From: Methanobacteriota archaeon
GTDB lineage: Archaea; Thermoplasmatota; E2; DHVEG-1
Assembly: GCA_903877165.1 (NCBI GenBank)
Contig: CAIRCU010000008.1
Coordinates: 1 to 64,000 of the forward strand
Reading direction: 5' to 3'
Length of the DNA stretch: 64,000 bases
Of the stretch, positions 1-7,740 are shown one piece after another. The number at the start of each line of letters is the position of its first letter. Position 1 is the first letter of the stretch. The notes under the pieces were generated by a model, which did not search any database, was not told the DNA's origin, and saw only the letters and a list, made by a program, of their open reading frames with translations. The position numbers were made by a program, and so were the translations under genes.

Positions 1-432
1 ATAAATACCGTAAGCGGTGGTGTGCATATTAACGGCTTTAAGAATGCGCTGCTGAAAGTAATTGAGGAGATTATTGAAAAAGAGAGACTTATAAAAGATG
101 TTTCTTCCACTAATGTATTACCAAGGGATGTTAGCGAAGGGTTGACAGCAATTGTCAGTATTAAATTACCTAATCCACAATTTGAAGGTCAAACTAAGAC
201 AAAGTTGAATAATTTTGATATTAGAATGGAAATAGAAGAAACATGCGTAAAAGAGATTCAAGCATATTTTAAAGCACATCCAGTTGTATCACAAAGTATT
301 ATTTCTAGAGTTGTTGAATCAGTAAGAGCAAGAGATGCAGCTGCAAAAGCAAGAACATTAGTCAGAAAGAAAAACAAGTTCGATTCATTAGATTTCCCTT
401 ATCAAAAATGGTATGCTTTTTACTTTTACTGA
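1..432 (+). pseudogene. gyrB: DNA gyrase subunit B fragment, cut by the window edge and broken at its 3' end
   Basis: The frame is open from base 1. It reads as the GyrB transducer-domain segment: NTVSGGVHINGFKNAL, then PNPQFEGQTKTKLNN, then the helix ARDAAAKARTLVRKK. An intact GyrB (about 630 residues) would continue into the TOPRIM domain with a GKLADC-type stretch and an EGDSA motif. Here the match stops after DSLDFP, followed by about ten unrelated residues and a stop at 432, and no TOPRIM sequence follows in any frame I read. It is AT-richer than the housekeeping genes downstream. I infer a gyrB truncated by recombination at the edge of the defence island. The 5' part lies outside the window, and a functional copy could exist elsewhere. 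Confidence 0.75.
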
Positions 433-522
433 TCGCTGGATAGTCCATTGAAATCGCTTTTCTCCCCTTGATTGAACTGCCATGAAGGTCAATGAAATCC
501 AAATGCGGGTTATGTATAAAAA

Positions 523-981
523 TTAAACTGCCTTCTTTAGTTGCTTTATTACCTTATTTTTACTTTTTACTATGTTATGATTAATTTCACATTCCCAAAG
601 TTCAATCGTTGTCCATCCTGTTTCTTTCAAAGCCCTAATCATGTGCTTGTCACGCTTTTTATTGTTATAAAATTTCCTTCTCCAGAATTCCCTGTTTCTC
701 TTTGGTAAAGGAAGATTACACCGTGGGCATCGATGCCAAAAGCATCCATTAACAAAAATCGCAATTTTTTTTGAAGGATAAGCGATATCAGGTCGCCCGG
801 GAATCTTTTTCCAATGTAGACGATATCCGGGATAACCCGCTTCTCTTAAAGCACGCCTTAAGATAAGTTCGGGGTTTGTGTCTTTGCCTTTATTTGCCTT
901 CATGGTCTTAGTCGTTGCTGGGGAACTCGGAGGTGGGGATGGTCCTAGAGGTGAACTATTCTTTGAGCGCGCCTTGTCCAT
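523..981 (-). CDS. vsr: Very short patch repair endonuclease (Vsr)
   Basis: Vsr nicks DNA at T:G mismatches left by deamination of 5-methylcytosine and so protects sites methylated by a partner C5 methyltransferase. The 152-residue protein shows the family order: KGKDTNPELILRRALREAGY near the N-terminus, then GRPDIAYP carrying the catalytic aspartate, then the zinc/active-site region NGCFWHRCPRC, then FWRRKFYNNKKRD and a C-terminal ELWECEI strand. The frame stays open upstream to 1191, but that part overlaps the divergent endonuclease gene and has no family match, so I place the start at the ATG at 981. It sits head-to-head with the endonuclease at 1046 and close to the methyltransferase at 1849-3513, a normal restriction-modification association. 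Confidence 0.9.
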   Translation of the reverse strand: MDKARSKNSSPLGPSPPPSSPATTKTMKANKGKDTNPELILRRALREAGYPGYRLHWKKIPGRPDIAYPSKKIAIFVNGCFWHRCPRCNLPLPKRNREFWRRKFYNNKKRDKHMIRALKETGWTTIELWECEINHNIVKSKNKVIKQLKKAV

Positions 982-1045
982 TGAGGATGAATAATTATTT
1001 CTAGTGGATAAAACCTTTCTTTTATCGGGATTTGTGAGGAAGGGC

Positions 1046-1822
1046 ATGCCGCCATACTTCACTAGCGAAAGACAGCTCTTAGAGTATGCTGTAAAATTAC
1101 AAGGCCGAAAAATCTCTGATATAAGCTCGGAAATAAAGAATCTGGATTGTATTCCGCGGAATCGTACTAAAAGCGTGATTGCAAATATCATCGAGACAGA
1201 TTATTTTGGTATTCCGACGAATTCGTACGAAAATCCTGATTTCCAGGACCTGAAAATAGAACTGAAGGTCAGCCCATTAAAATATGTGCAGCGAGTCAGC
1301 TTAATCAACGCAAAGGAAAGGAACGTGCTGGGAATGGTTGATTATTACGACGTTCTCAATCATCCAATATGGCATGACAACAAACGATTGGCATGTAAAC
1401 TGGAACGCGTCCTATTCGTGTTTTATCTGCACAACTCAGAAAAGCCCGCCAGCACATGGAAAGTGCTCTCGGCGTTCTTGTGGTCTCCAAATAACGAGGA
1501 GGACCGACTAATCCAGTATGATTATCAGATAATAAGGAATAAAATCATTGGGGGAGAAAGGAACAGTGAAAAAGACAACACCATCCTTGCGACATGCCCG
1601 AAGCATCAGGGCGGGTATGATAGCAAGAATCCTGCTGGTTCAGAAGCACACTCGCTCTGTAAACATCCGGTTATGGGGGCGGCAGAGAGAAGAGGATTCT
1701 GTCTGAGGAATAACTTCGTAACAACCTTGGTAGCGACCTACGGCTTAGGGACCAACGTCGCTAAGAAAGGTAACTCCTTGGGGATACCTCCAGCCGCATT
1801 TAAATTCGATATCTTTTCTTAG
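1046..1822 (+). CDS. MutH/Sau3AI-family restriction endonuclease
   Basis: A 258-residue single-domain nuclease. Residues 65-74 read DFQDLKIELK, with Asp65, Glu72 and Lys74 spaced like the D-x6-E-x-K metal-binding site of MutH and Sau3AI. Glu50 stands where MutH has an earlier catalytic Glu. A KVSPLKYVQR stretch follows, as in the family. Known members cut or nick at GATC; specificity here cannot be read from sequence. The ATG at 1046 is preceded by GAGGA seven bases upstream, which I prefer over the GTG at 1004. Its stop lies 26 bases from the convergent methyltransferase stop. Sau3AI itself is about twice this size with two related domains, so this one would have to dimerise (inference). A MutH-like repair role is less likely beside a C5 methyltransferase. 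Confidence 0.8.
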   Translation: MPPYFTSERQLLEYAVKLQGRKISDISSEIKNLDCIPRNRTKSVIANIIETDYFGIPTNSYENPDFQDLKIELKVSPLKYVQRVSLINAKERNVLGMVDYYDVLNHPIWHDNKRLACKLERVLFVFYLHNSEKPASTWKVLSAFLWSPNNEEDRLIQYDYQIIRNKIIGGERNSEKDNTILATCPKHQGGYDSKNPAGSEAHSLCKHPVMGAAERRGFCLRNNFVTTLVATYGLGTNVAKKGNSLGIPPAAFKFDIFS

Positions 1823-1848
1823 AAAAGAAGTATTGGACTTGCCGAAAA

Positions 1849-3513
1849 TCAGATACGGTTGATTTTTTTGATATACTCATTCATAGCATATTGGCCGACG
1901 AGAATCCGTAGAGGTATCTCGCGGCGTGGTAACCGTACGGCGCGCAAATCATTGAAGATGTAGGTGTCTTGGTAATCTTCTTCGGGGTAGTGTTCATCGA
2001 TGAGATCCCTGATTTGCTGCAATATCTCGTCTGGACCGGGTTCACCTTCATGAGTGTCGGGATTACAATATATATCTTGTAGTTCTCTTGAATTTGGAAT
2101 GCCGTTCCTTAGATTCCTGTTCAGGCCCCTCTTGAAGTTTTTGAAACCCTTCAAATCCTCCATTAGATGCTCGAACTCCTCGTTCATACATTCACACCGC
2201 AGGGGATGTTTACCACATCCTTGGTGCATGATTGAGGACCAGATGATGTCGTTTTTTTCGAAATCCGATTTCAGGTTGTTGAGCTCTACACGGAATCCTC
2301 TGACCTTGAGGTATGGGATGTGCCGAGCGAACTTTGATGCTGGGTTCCTTGCAATCAGAGGTTTGGGCTCGTGTCTTGTGCCGGTGAGGTCGAAGCTGGG
2401 TCTACGATTTCCTTCCAGCGGAATAAAGTCCTCTGGAATCTTAATACCGTTTTCAACGAGTATTGCTTTCGCTAAAGCGCGCGCCTGAAGGCAGCAGACG
2501 GCATTGCCGACAAGGCGGTATTTAGCGGATTCGTTCGTCGCTTCGAACTGGTACGTTATTGGGAACGACATAATCGAAGCAATCTCACGAATGGTGGGCA
2601 TACGGTACGAGGTATATACATCGTCCTCGCCTTTACTCCCTCCGAATATCAAAGCCTCACGAGTAGAACCGGACCTGGTCGCCATGATGGTCCGCGACGG
2701 CCTGTCGAGGTCCTCCGGAAACGACATACGTCCCATGTACCCGTGGTCCTCCTTCAGCCTCTTCGCCCGCTGCCACTCCCACTCTTCGACCGTCGTGTCA
2801 TAAAAGTGGTCTGTCAAATTTTTCCTTGGTATTTTAAAGCCATAGACTGGGTCAGTGATAATCTTGGCATTGTTTTCTTCGAGAGGGTCGGACAGACACT
2901 CCAGCACACGTCTGGTAAAAACCTTAGATGATTCACCGTTTTCTTTTATCGGCTTCGGATAATCCCCGCAGAAGAATCTCAATCGGCCCTGTGGTGCCCC
3001 GTAGTCGGCTGCATCTAGGATGTTCCGTTCCTTAATACGAAGAGCGACTTTTTCTCCACCTGGAAGGTTCAAGTCGTTGAATGTATAGCTGTCCTTCACA
3101 TATGGGGACGAGTTCGGGACGTTCTCTAATATCCAGTATCTAAGGATGCTCTTAGGCCTGTTCAGTTTCCATGCAACAATTCTTAGGTAGTACTCGATAA
3201 GTTGTATTCCGAATCCTTTTTCGGCCTTGCCCGCCTTGTTCGATCCACTAAATGCGACGCATGGGGGTGATCCGATTATGATTTCGACATCAGGTACGAC
3301 CCTATCAATGTCCTCCGGTGTTTTCAAGGACAGGATGTCTAATTTGACCGTATTAGATTCGGGATGGTTCAATTTATGTGTGTTGACTGCGGGCTGCCAG
3401 TTATCAAGTCCGAAGACGACATTGAACCCCATCTGACGGAACCCTTCTGAAAAGCCTCCTGCCCCACAGAAGAAGTCCGCCACCCTCATTTTTGCGGCCT
3501 TCATAGATGTCAC
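1849..3513 (-). CDS. dcm: DNA (cytosine-5-)-methyltransferase
   Basis: Transfers a methyl group from S-adenosylmethionine to C5 of cytosine; here the modification partner of the endonuclease at 1046-1822. All core motifs are visible in 554 residues: DFFCGAGGFSEGF (14-25, AdoMet binding), GSPPC with catalytic Cys85, ILENVPN (128-134), QGRLRFFCG (about 175-183), RPSRTIMATRSGS before motif X, and YRLVGNAVC. The target-recognition region lies between the QGRLRF motif and motif X. An unusual feature is a C-terminal extension of about 190 residues after motif X, with the cysteine-rich stretch HQGCGKHPLRCECMNEE; I do not recognise it. The start ATG at 3513 has GGTGA six bases upstream and a TATA-like ATTTAAATAG about 20 bases before it. 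Confidence 0.92.
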   Translation of the reverse strand: MTSMKAAKMRVADFFCGAGGFSEGFRQMGFNVVFGLDNWQPAVNTHKLNHPESNTVKLDILSLKTPEDIDRVVPDVEIIIGSPPCVAFSGSNKAGKAEKGFGIQLIEYYLRIVAWKLNRPKSILRYWILENVPNSSPYVKDSYTFNDLNLPGGEKVALRIKERNILDAADYGAPQGRLRFFCGDYPKPIKENGESSKVFTRRVLECLSDPLEENNAKIITDPVYGFKIPRKNLTDHFYDTTVEEWEWQRAKRLKEDHGYMGRMSFPEDLDRPSRTIMATRSGSTREALIFGGSKGEDDVYTSYRMPTIREIASIMSFPITYQFEATNESAKYRLVGNAVCCLQARALAKAILVENGIKIPEDFIPLEGNRRPSFDLTGTRHEPKPLIARNPASKFARHIPYLKVRGFRVELNNLKSDFEKNDIIWSSIMHQGCGKHPLRCECMNEEFEHLMEDLKGFKNFKRGLNRNLRNGIPNSRELQDIYCNPDTHEGEPGPDEILQQIRDLIDEHYPEEDYQDTYIFNDLRAVRLPRREIPLRILVGQYAMNEYIKKINRI

Positions 3514-3710
3514 CTAAATCACTTTGGAACTATTTAAATCTGGATAACTTCTACATAAAGTAATTCAAATTATATACCTCCAGAGGGGGTCATCGAATGT
3601 ATTAAATTTTTAGATTTGCCAATTTTTACCTGATACATCCATTAACCTTTCTTTTGAAATATTCCTCCTTGGCGCGGGGTTATGAATCTCGAGAATTCTG
3701 AAAAAGGTCA

Positions 3711-4376
3711 TTATTTCTCTACATCCATGTTTGCAAACCCCTGCTGCCCTATAATCACATGATCAAGAACATTAATTCCCAGCACGTCTCCCGCACTCCT
3801 AAGCATCTCAGTTACCTTTTCGTCTTGTGGACTCGGTGTGCACTCCCCACTCGGATGATTATGTACTAAGATGATCGCCTTGGCATGGTTCTTAATCGCT
3901 GACGCAAACACCTCCCGCGGATGGATCAAGGACGCATCCAGCAGTCCCACGGAGATCAACTCCTCGGCAATGATCCGGTTCTTCGTATCCAGCAGCAGCG
4001 CGTAGAAGTACTCCTTCTTCTTGTCCGCAAGACGCGCCGCGAAATGATGGTACACATCCTCCGCGCACGTAATCTTCGCAGAGAACCCCTTCTGGCGCAC
4101 CTGCTCCGTGCGCCGCAGCACCTCAAACATCGCCACAAGCTTCAGCGCCTTCACCTCATCATGCACCAGGTCCTGCAGCTCCGCAAGCGAAAGCACAGAC
4201 AGCTTCGGCAGGTTGCAGCTCGCCAGCACCCGATGCGACAAATCAATAGCGTTCTCCCGTTGGTCACCGCGCCACAAGACGATGGCGAGCAACTCGGCAT
4301 CAGACAGGGACTCAGCGCCCTTGCGCTTCAAACGAGCACCTGGCCTCTCAAACCACGGCATCTCCCGGACTTTCAT
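3711..4376 (-). CDS. radC: RadC family JAB/MPN domain protein
   Basis: 221 residues with the two RadC parts: an N-terminal helix-hairpin-helix-like region (ERPGARLKRKGAESLSDAE, then AELQDLVHDEVKALKLVA) and a C-terminal metalloprotease-like JAMM domain with HNHPSGECTPSPQD, whose metal ligands would be His172, His174 and Asp185. The biochemical role of RadC is unsettled; it occurs in bacteria, often on plasmids and defence islands. It is uncommon in archaea, so its position next to a restriction system suggests transfer. The ATG at 4376 follows GGAGGT at a good distance. The TTG at 4394 would overlap that ribosome-binding site and was rejected. Confidence 0.9.
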   Translation of the reverse strand: MKVREMPWFERPGARLKRKGAESLSDAELLAIVLWRGDQRENAIDLSHRVLASCNLPKLSVLSLAELQDLVHDEVKALKLVAMFEVLRRTEQVRQKGFSAKITCAEDVYHHFAARLADKKKEYFYALLLDTKNRIIAEELISVGLLDASLIHPREVFASAIKNHAKAIILVHNHPSGECTPSPQDEKVTEMLRSAGDVLGINVLDHVIIGQQGFANMDVEK

Positions 4377-4543
4377 GGAATGTGTACCTCCCAAACTAAA
4401 ATATGAATCAAAGGATAAATATTAATAACTATCGCAATCGCCGGTTTATCTCTAAGAATGCAATTAAAATAAGCCAACCAAGAAAAAAATACTTTCACCA
4501 CTCCCACGAGACCTTAAAAACGAAGAACGGATTCTTTCTCTCC

Positions 4544-5377
4544 ATGCGGACCGGTCGACAGCAGTACCTCGCTTCCTTCCTGCAGACCGCTGGATCCTGC
4601 TCCAAGATGAAGCTTGCCAAGGTGTTTTTCCTCCTTAAATCAGAGAAATCCTCCTTGCTCCATGGGAAGTTCTACAGTTTCGTCCCCTATAAATTCGGTC
4701 CGTATTCCTTCGAGCTTTTCCATGACCTTGATCTCCTTGAACAAGCCGGGGTGGTACGGACAGACAAGAACACCGTAACCATTGAAGACGACACGGATCC
4801 AGTAGCTTTTCTACCGCAACCCCTTCTCGACTATTTTACAACTGTTTCCAAACAAAGCGACCGACAGCTCATCGACTACGTCTACGCGCACTATCCAGAG
4901 TACACGATTTTCAGCTCAATCGAGAAGAAAGTCGAGTACACTCGAGATCGAACCGGGATACTGACGATCGGCTACGAGGGGTGTTCCATCGACGAGTTCC
5001 TGCATCGCCTCATTACCGACAAGACTCAGGTTCTCGTCGACGTCAGGAATAACCCCTGGAGCATGAAGTACGGGTTCACCAAAGGCACCCTCATGTCGTT
5101 TTGTAAGAAGCTTGGCGTCGAATACCTCGGCGCACCCATGCTGGGAGTACCTCGGGCACAACGGGCATCACTACAGACCAATGAAGACTATCAACGCCTC
5201 TTCGTGGCCTATCGCAAGCACTTGATTACTCAAAAAGGGGAATTGGGGAGGCTCGTTGAATTGTCACGACAAAAACGGCTCGCCCTCGTGTGTTTCGAAA
5301 AAGACCCTATGTGTTGCCACCGCCATGTCCTCGGTGAAGAACTCAGGAAGCACGGTGCAGAGGTAACAATCGAATGA
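4544..5377 (+). CDS. Winged-helix-like domain fused to DUF488
   Basis: 277 residues. About 1-115 form a helical region (YLASFLQTAGSCSKMKLAKV, then KFGPYSFELFHDLDLLEQAG), resembling the SocA/Panacea-like or winged-helix parts found in mobile elements. From about residue 140 comes DUF488: GILTIGYEGCSIDEFLHRL, VDVRNNPWSMKYGFTK, GVEYLGAPMLG, and the C-terminal LVCFEKDPMCCHRHVLGEEL. The function of DUF488 is unknown. The ATG at 4544 lies about 25-30 bases after a CCTTAAAAA TATA-like element, suggesting a leaderless start. The frame is open upstream to 4403, but that part looks non-coding. Its last 34 codons plus the downstream tail are duplicated at 7492-7651. Confidence 0.75.
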   Translation: MRTGRQQYLASFLQTAGSCSKMKLAKVFFLLKSEKSSLLHGKFYSFVPYKFGPYSFELFHDLDLLEQAGVVRTDKNTVTIEDDTDPVAFLPQPLLDYFTTVSKQSDRQLIDYVYAHYPEYTIFSSIEKKVEYTRDRTGILTIGYEGCSIDEFLHRLITDKTQVLVDVRNNPWSMKYGFTKGTLMSFCKKLGVEYLGAPMLGVPRAQRASLQTNEDYQRLFVAYRKHLITQKGELGRLVELSRQKRLALVCFEKDPMCCHRHVLGEELRKHGAEVTIE

Positions 5378-5435
5378 ACTGGGAGATGAAACAAAGCAGA
5401 AAAGGAAAGCAGACTCAGATTGCTATCTAGCCTCC
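5378..5435 (+). repeat. Tail repeat, copy 1 (after intact DUF488 gene)
   Basis: The 58 bases after the DUF488 stop match 7594-7651 closely; the core GAAAGCAGACTCAGATTGCT is identical in both. The duplication therefore covers the 3' end of the DUF488 gene and its downstream region. Confidence 0.85.
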
Positions 5436-5461
5436 CTGAATTACAATCTCTGGCACCAAGT

Positions 5462-5469
5462 TTTATATA
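5462..5469 (+). promoter_or_regulatory. TATA box of mini-gene copy 1
   Basis: TTTATATA lies 26 bases before the ATG at 5495. The second mini-gene copy has TATAAA at 9248-9253 with almost the same spacing to its ATG at 9281. The surrounding sequence differs but the spacing is kept, which supports real leaderless promoters. Confidence 0.5.
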
Positions 5470-5494
5470 CGGGGTGATGGCATAAATGGTTGTC

Positions 5495-5581
5495 ATGCCG
5501 AAGAAAAAGGAACTAAAGGATATCGACAAATTCGTCGACGAGCACCGCGAGTACATCATGTTTTGCGCGAAGGCTCACTAG
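5495..5581 (+). CDS. 28-residue mini-protein, copy 1
   Basis: A short ORF beginning MPKKKELKDIDKF and ending EYIMFCAKAH. A second copy at 9281-9367 keeps length, start and ending. Between the copies, differences in the part not overlapping Doc are largely conservative (Asp/Glu, Lys/Arg, Ile/Val), as expected if the peptide is translated. Each copy has a TATA box about 26-28 bases before its ATG. The last nine codons overlap, antisense, the 3' end of the doc gene (Doc stop at 5556). An earlier ATG at 5486 would add three residues. Function unknown; an antitoxin or regulatory peptide linked to Doc is a guess. Confidence 0.5.
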   Translation: MPKKKELKDIDKFVDEHREYIMFCAKAH

Positions 5582-6041
5582 CGTAATGTTTCTGTAGCCA
5601 TCGTTTTATCTCTTTTCCATACGGAGAATCAATAAGCCGTTCGATTTCTCTGATTCGCTCTTTCGCGGATTCAAGATTCGTTATTCGAAAGAATTCTCGA
5701 TGAAGTTCGTGCTCTTCTTCGTACGTGAGCCGCCATTTTTCAAGAGCGATTCTATCTTTATCTGTCCCCGAATAGATGAAGTTGTTTTTCTGAAGGAACA
5801 AGTCGGCGGAGAGTAGCGAGGTCCGATGGTTCCCGTTCTTGAATGGATGCAAAGTAATTAGGGAGATACAGTAAGCGGTCGCTTGTTGAAAAGGGTCGTC
5901 TTGGACGTGAGTAGAAACGTATCGAATCACAAATCGGATGTCGTCAGGTTGAACAACAACATTGTTAGAAAGCTCTCCACTGACCTCAAGGGACCGGCGA
6001 TTAAGACGGCGGATGTCTTCCTCGGTGAGATACTCAACCAT
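5556..6041 (-). CDS. doc: Fic/Doc family toxin
   Basis: 161 residues with the Fic active-site motif HPFKNGNHR at 65-73: catalytic His65, a nucleotide-binding loop, and Asn71/Arg73. Doc-type proteins phosphorylate or AMPylate targets such as EF-Tu, and are normally held in check by a Phd antitoxin encoded just upstream. No Phd-like gene is seen upstream (6042-6370). The only linked small ORF is the mini-gene overlapping its 3' end antisense. The last 23 codons are duplicated as a remnant at 9342-9413. Confidence 0.85.
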   Translation of the reverse strand: MVEYLTEEDIRRLNRRSLEVSGELSNNVVVQPDDIRFVIRYVSTHVQDDPFQQATAYCISLITLHPFKNGNHRTSLLSADLFLQKNNFIYSGTDKDRIALEKWRLTYEEEHELHREFFRITNLESAKERIREIERLIDSPYGKEIKRWLQKHYASEPSRKT

Positions 6042-6370
6042 GGCTAATCCCTATTAGCTGACTAAACATAAATCTATTTCATGGTTGCATCCTAGATTCC
6101 TCTGCTGCCGGGGTATAAAATTTTTTATGCGATAGTTATCATTTTTGATATCTTACGATGGTGAAATTTTTTCGAGGAAATCGAGTCTTCCTGAGTCCAG
6201 TCTGAAATAAAAAAAAGAACACGATCATTTCGAATACTTTCAGTGAACCTTGGGAGGTGTATCAACACACGAGCGATCCCTGATGTGTCTGTTTGGACCG
6301 TGGAGATAACCTGGTATTCAAGAAAGTATAAATATATACTCGGTATTAATATTAAGTTAAGGTGCTATGA
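6042..6370. other. Intergenic region between doc and the RelBE-type pair
   Basis: About 330 bases without a convincing gene. It is AT-rich with TATA-like stretches for both flanking genes: GGTATAAAATTTTTT at about 6113 and GTATAAATATATA at 6327-6339, the latter about 35 bases before the antitoxin start. TTGGGAGGTGTATC at about 6249 looks like an isolated ribosome-binding site with no good reading frame after it, possibly the remains of a lost gene start. Confidence 0.5.
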
Positions 6371-6616
6371 ATGGTTCAGGCGATCATCAACATCAACGAA
6401 CATGCGAACAGAGTCCTCAACATCCTCAAAGCAAAATACGGTCTGAAAGACAAAAGCCAAGCCATTGAGAAAATGGCTGAGGAGTACGAGCAACAGATCC
6501 TCGAACCGGAACTCAAACCAGACTACATCGAAAAGATCAAGAAGATCGAACAACACGGCACATTCACGAAATACAAAACGATAGATCAACTCAAGGACGA
6601 CCTGGAAAATGCGTGA
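6371..6616 (+). CDS. DUF2683-type antitoxin (RelB-like)
   Basis: 81 residues beginning MVQAIININEHANRVLNILK, then AKYGLKDKSQAIEKMAEEYE and LEPELKPDYIEKIKKIE. This matches the archaeal DUF2683 family: a ribbon-helix-helix DNA-binding N-terminus and a C-terminal toxin-wrapping segment. The toxin gene overlaps its 3' end by 8 bases, the usual antitoxin-first order with translational coupling. A TATA box lies at 6327-6339. Autoregulation is expected for the family; no clear operator was identified. Confidence 0.85.
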   Translation: MVQAIININEHANRVLNILKAKYGLKDKSQAIEKMAEEYEQQILEPELKPDYIEKIKKIEQHGTFTKYKTIDQLKDDLENA

Positions 6617-6884
6617 GTACACCGTCGAGGAGGAGCTGAAAAAGACCCTTCGCGTTCTCTTCAAAAAAGATACGAAGAGATACCAGATTGTTCTGAAGAA
6701 AATACAGGAGATCGTCTCATGCGACGACATCGACCATTACAAAAATCTACATAGCCCCCTGCAGCATCTGAAACGAGTGCATATCGACACGCACTTCGTC
6801 CTCGTCTTCCGCCATGACAAAGGAAACGACAGCGTCCATTTCTACGATCTCGATCATCATGAGAACATCTACAAGAAAAAATAA
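6609..6884 (+). CDS. RelE/ParE-superfamily toxin
   Basis: 91 residues with the short alpha-beta RelE layout: an N-terminal helical part (EEELKKTLRVLFKKD), a central stretch with HYKNLHSPLQHLKRVHI, then two strands, THFVLVFRHD and SVHFYDLDHHENIY. The family cleaves mRNA on the ribosome or inhibits gyrase. The charged ending DLDHHENIYKKK resembles the C-terminal His/Tyr-containing catalytic end of YafQ/RelE toxins. It overlaps the upstream antitoxin by 8 bases. Confidence 0.8.
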   Translation: MREYTVEEELKKTLRVLFKKDTKRYQIVLKKIQEIVSCDDIDHYKNLHSPLQHLKRVHIDTHFVLVFRHDKGNDSVHFYDLDHHENIYKKK

Positions 6885-7019
6885 GCCACGGAGAGCCAAC
6901 GGAAGGAACTCCTGAGGCTTAAGGAAGGCTCATCGAAACAGCGCGCCCATCCCCGCTCTCGTCATCTTTTTTAAACACACTACTGCTTCAGTATATTGAT
7001 TTCAGGGAGGTGTGAATGC

Positions 7020-7427
7020 ATGAAGAAGGATGTGATTGTCAAAGTCAAATGCGATGGCTGCGGCAAGGAAATCGACTGCCCGGAGGGGATGATGAAGACG
7101 TCGAAGAAGCATCTCTGCTACTCCTGTTTCCAGGACCCGAAGAAGTATGAGCATTTCAGCGAGGACGAACGACGGAACGTCCATATCGATGCTCCCATGG
7201 AGCAGTTCGCGGACACGGTCGCCGATAACATAGCGGCCATGATGGTCGAGAGGGAGTTTCCAGGGATCTGGTCGGAAAAGAAGGAGGAGCTCAAGGAGTT
7301 GTCTAAAAAAGACCTGGCCAAGGAGATGTTCGGCGTCGGGGTCTTCATAGGGGTCCAGGCGTGTATGGACTTTATGGGGAACATGGCGGTACCGCCAAAG
7401 GACGTTGTCACCGTCGGGTCCAAGTAA
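7020..7427 (+). CDS. Small zinc-ribbon protein of unknown function
   Basis: 135 residues with an N-terminal zinc knuckle formed by CDGCGKEIDC and CYSCF, followed by an acidic helical part and a C-terminal hydrophobic segment, FGVGVFIGVQACMDFMGNM. I chose the ATG at 7020, which has GGGAGGTG 8-14 bases upstream; an out-of-frame ATG lies at 7016. No recognised family. It sits alone between the RelBE-type pair and the DUF488 remnant, inside the duplicated island. Confidence 0.65.
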   Translation: MKKDVIVKVKCDGCGKEIDCPEGMMKTSKKHLCYSCFQDPKKYEHFSEDERRNVHIDAPMEQFADTVADNIAAMMVEREFPGIWSEKKEELKELSKKDLAKEMFGVGVFIGVQACMDFMGNMAVPPKDVVTVGSK

Positions 7428-7491
7428 GAGAACTGGATTATCTTAAAAAAAAATCACCGTGGAGGATTCCAAGACGGGCATCATGCGGATT

Positions 7492-7593
7492 CGGCTCGCC
7501 CTCCTGTGTTTCGAAAAAGATCCTATGCGTTGCCATCGCCATGTCCTCGGTGAAGAACTCAGGAAGCATGGCGCAGAGGTGACGATCGAATGA
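7492..7593 (+). pseudogene. Remnant of the 3' end of a DUF488 gene
   Basis: The last 33 codons of the DUF488 gene reappear, in frame through the stop: RLALLCFEKDPMRCHRHVLG and then EELRKHGAEVTIE. They are almost identical to the intact gene at about 5276-5377, and similarity continues into the downstream tail. There is no N-terminal part, so this is the broken second copy of the duplicated segment. Confidence 0.85.
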
Positions 7594-7651
7594 AACGGGA
7601 GATTAGACAAAGCCGAAAAGGAAAGCAGACTCAGATTGCTATCAAGCCTCC
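7594..7651 (+). repeat. Tail repeat, copy 2 (after DUF488 remnant)
   Basis: Matches 5378-5435 with few differences; GAAAGCAGACTCAGATTGCT is identical. Its last bases form the left direct repeat of the toxin-antitoxin cassette. Confidence 0.85.
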
Positions 7652-7656
7652 ATGAT
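7636..7656 (+). repeat. Left direct repeat flanking a toxin-antitoxin cassette
   Basis: Twenty-one bases containing GCTATCAAGCCTCCATGAT. The sequence recurs at 9139-9159 with a single change (GCTG for GCTA). The two copies bracket the 1.48 kb holding the three-gene toxin-antitoxin operon and the VapB-like gene. The undisturbed relative in the intact copy lies at about 5420-5440. Confidence 0.75.
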
Positions 7657-7740
7657 GGAGCCTGATACTTTCGGTGACCCTCCCTTTGCGTTTATAAATT
7701 CTTAACCTCTTCATTCCTAAATAATTTGGGAGGTATCGAT

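Noticed and set aside
7726-7740. TTG at 7726 as start of the RHH gene
   Set aside because: It overlaps the GGAGGT ribosome-binding site that serves the TTG at 7741.
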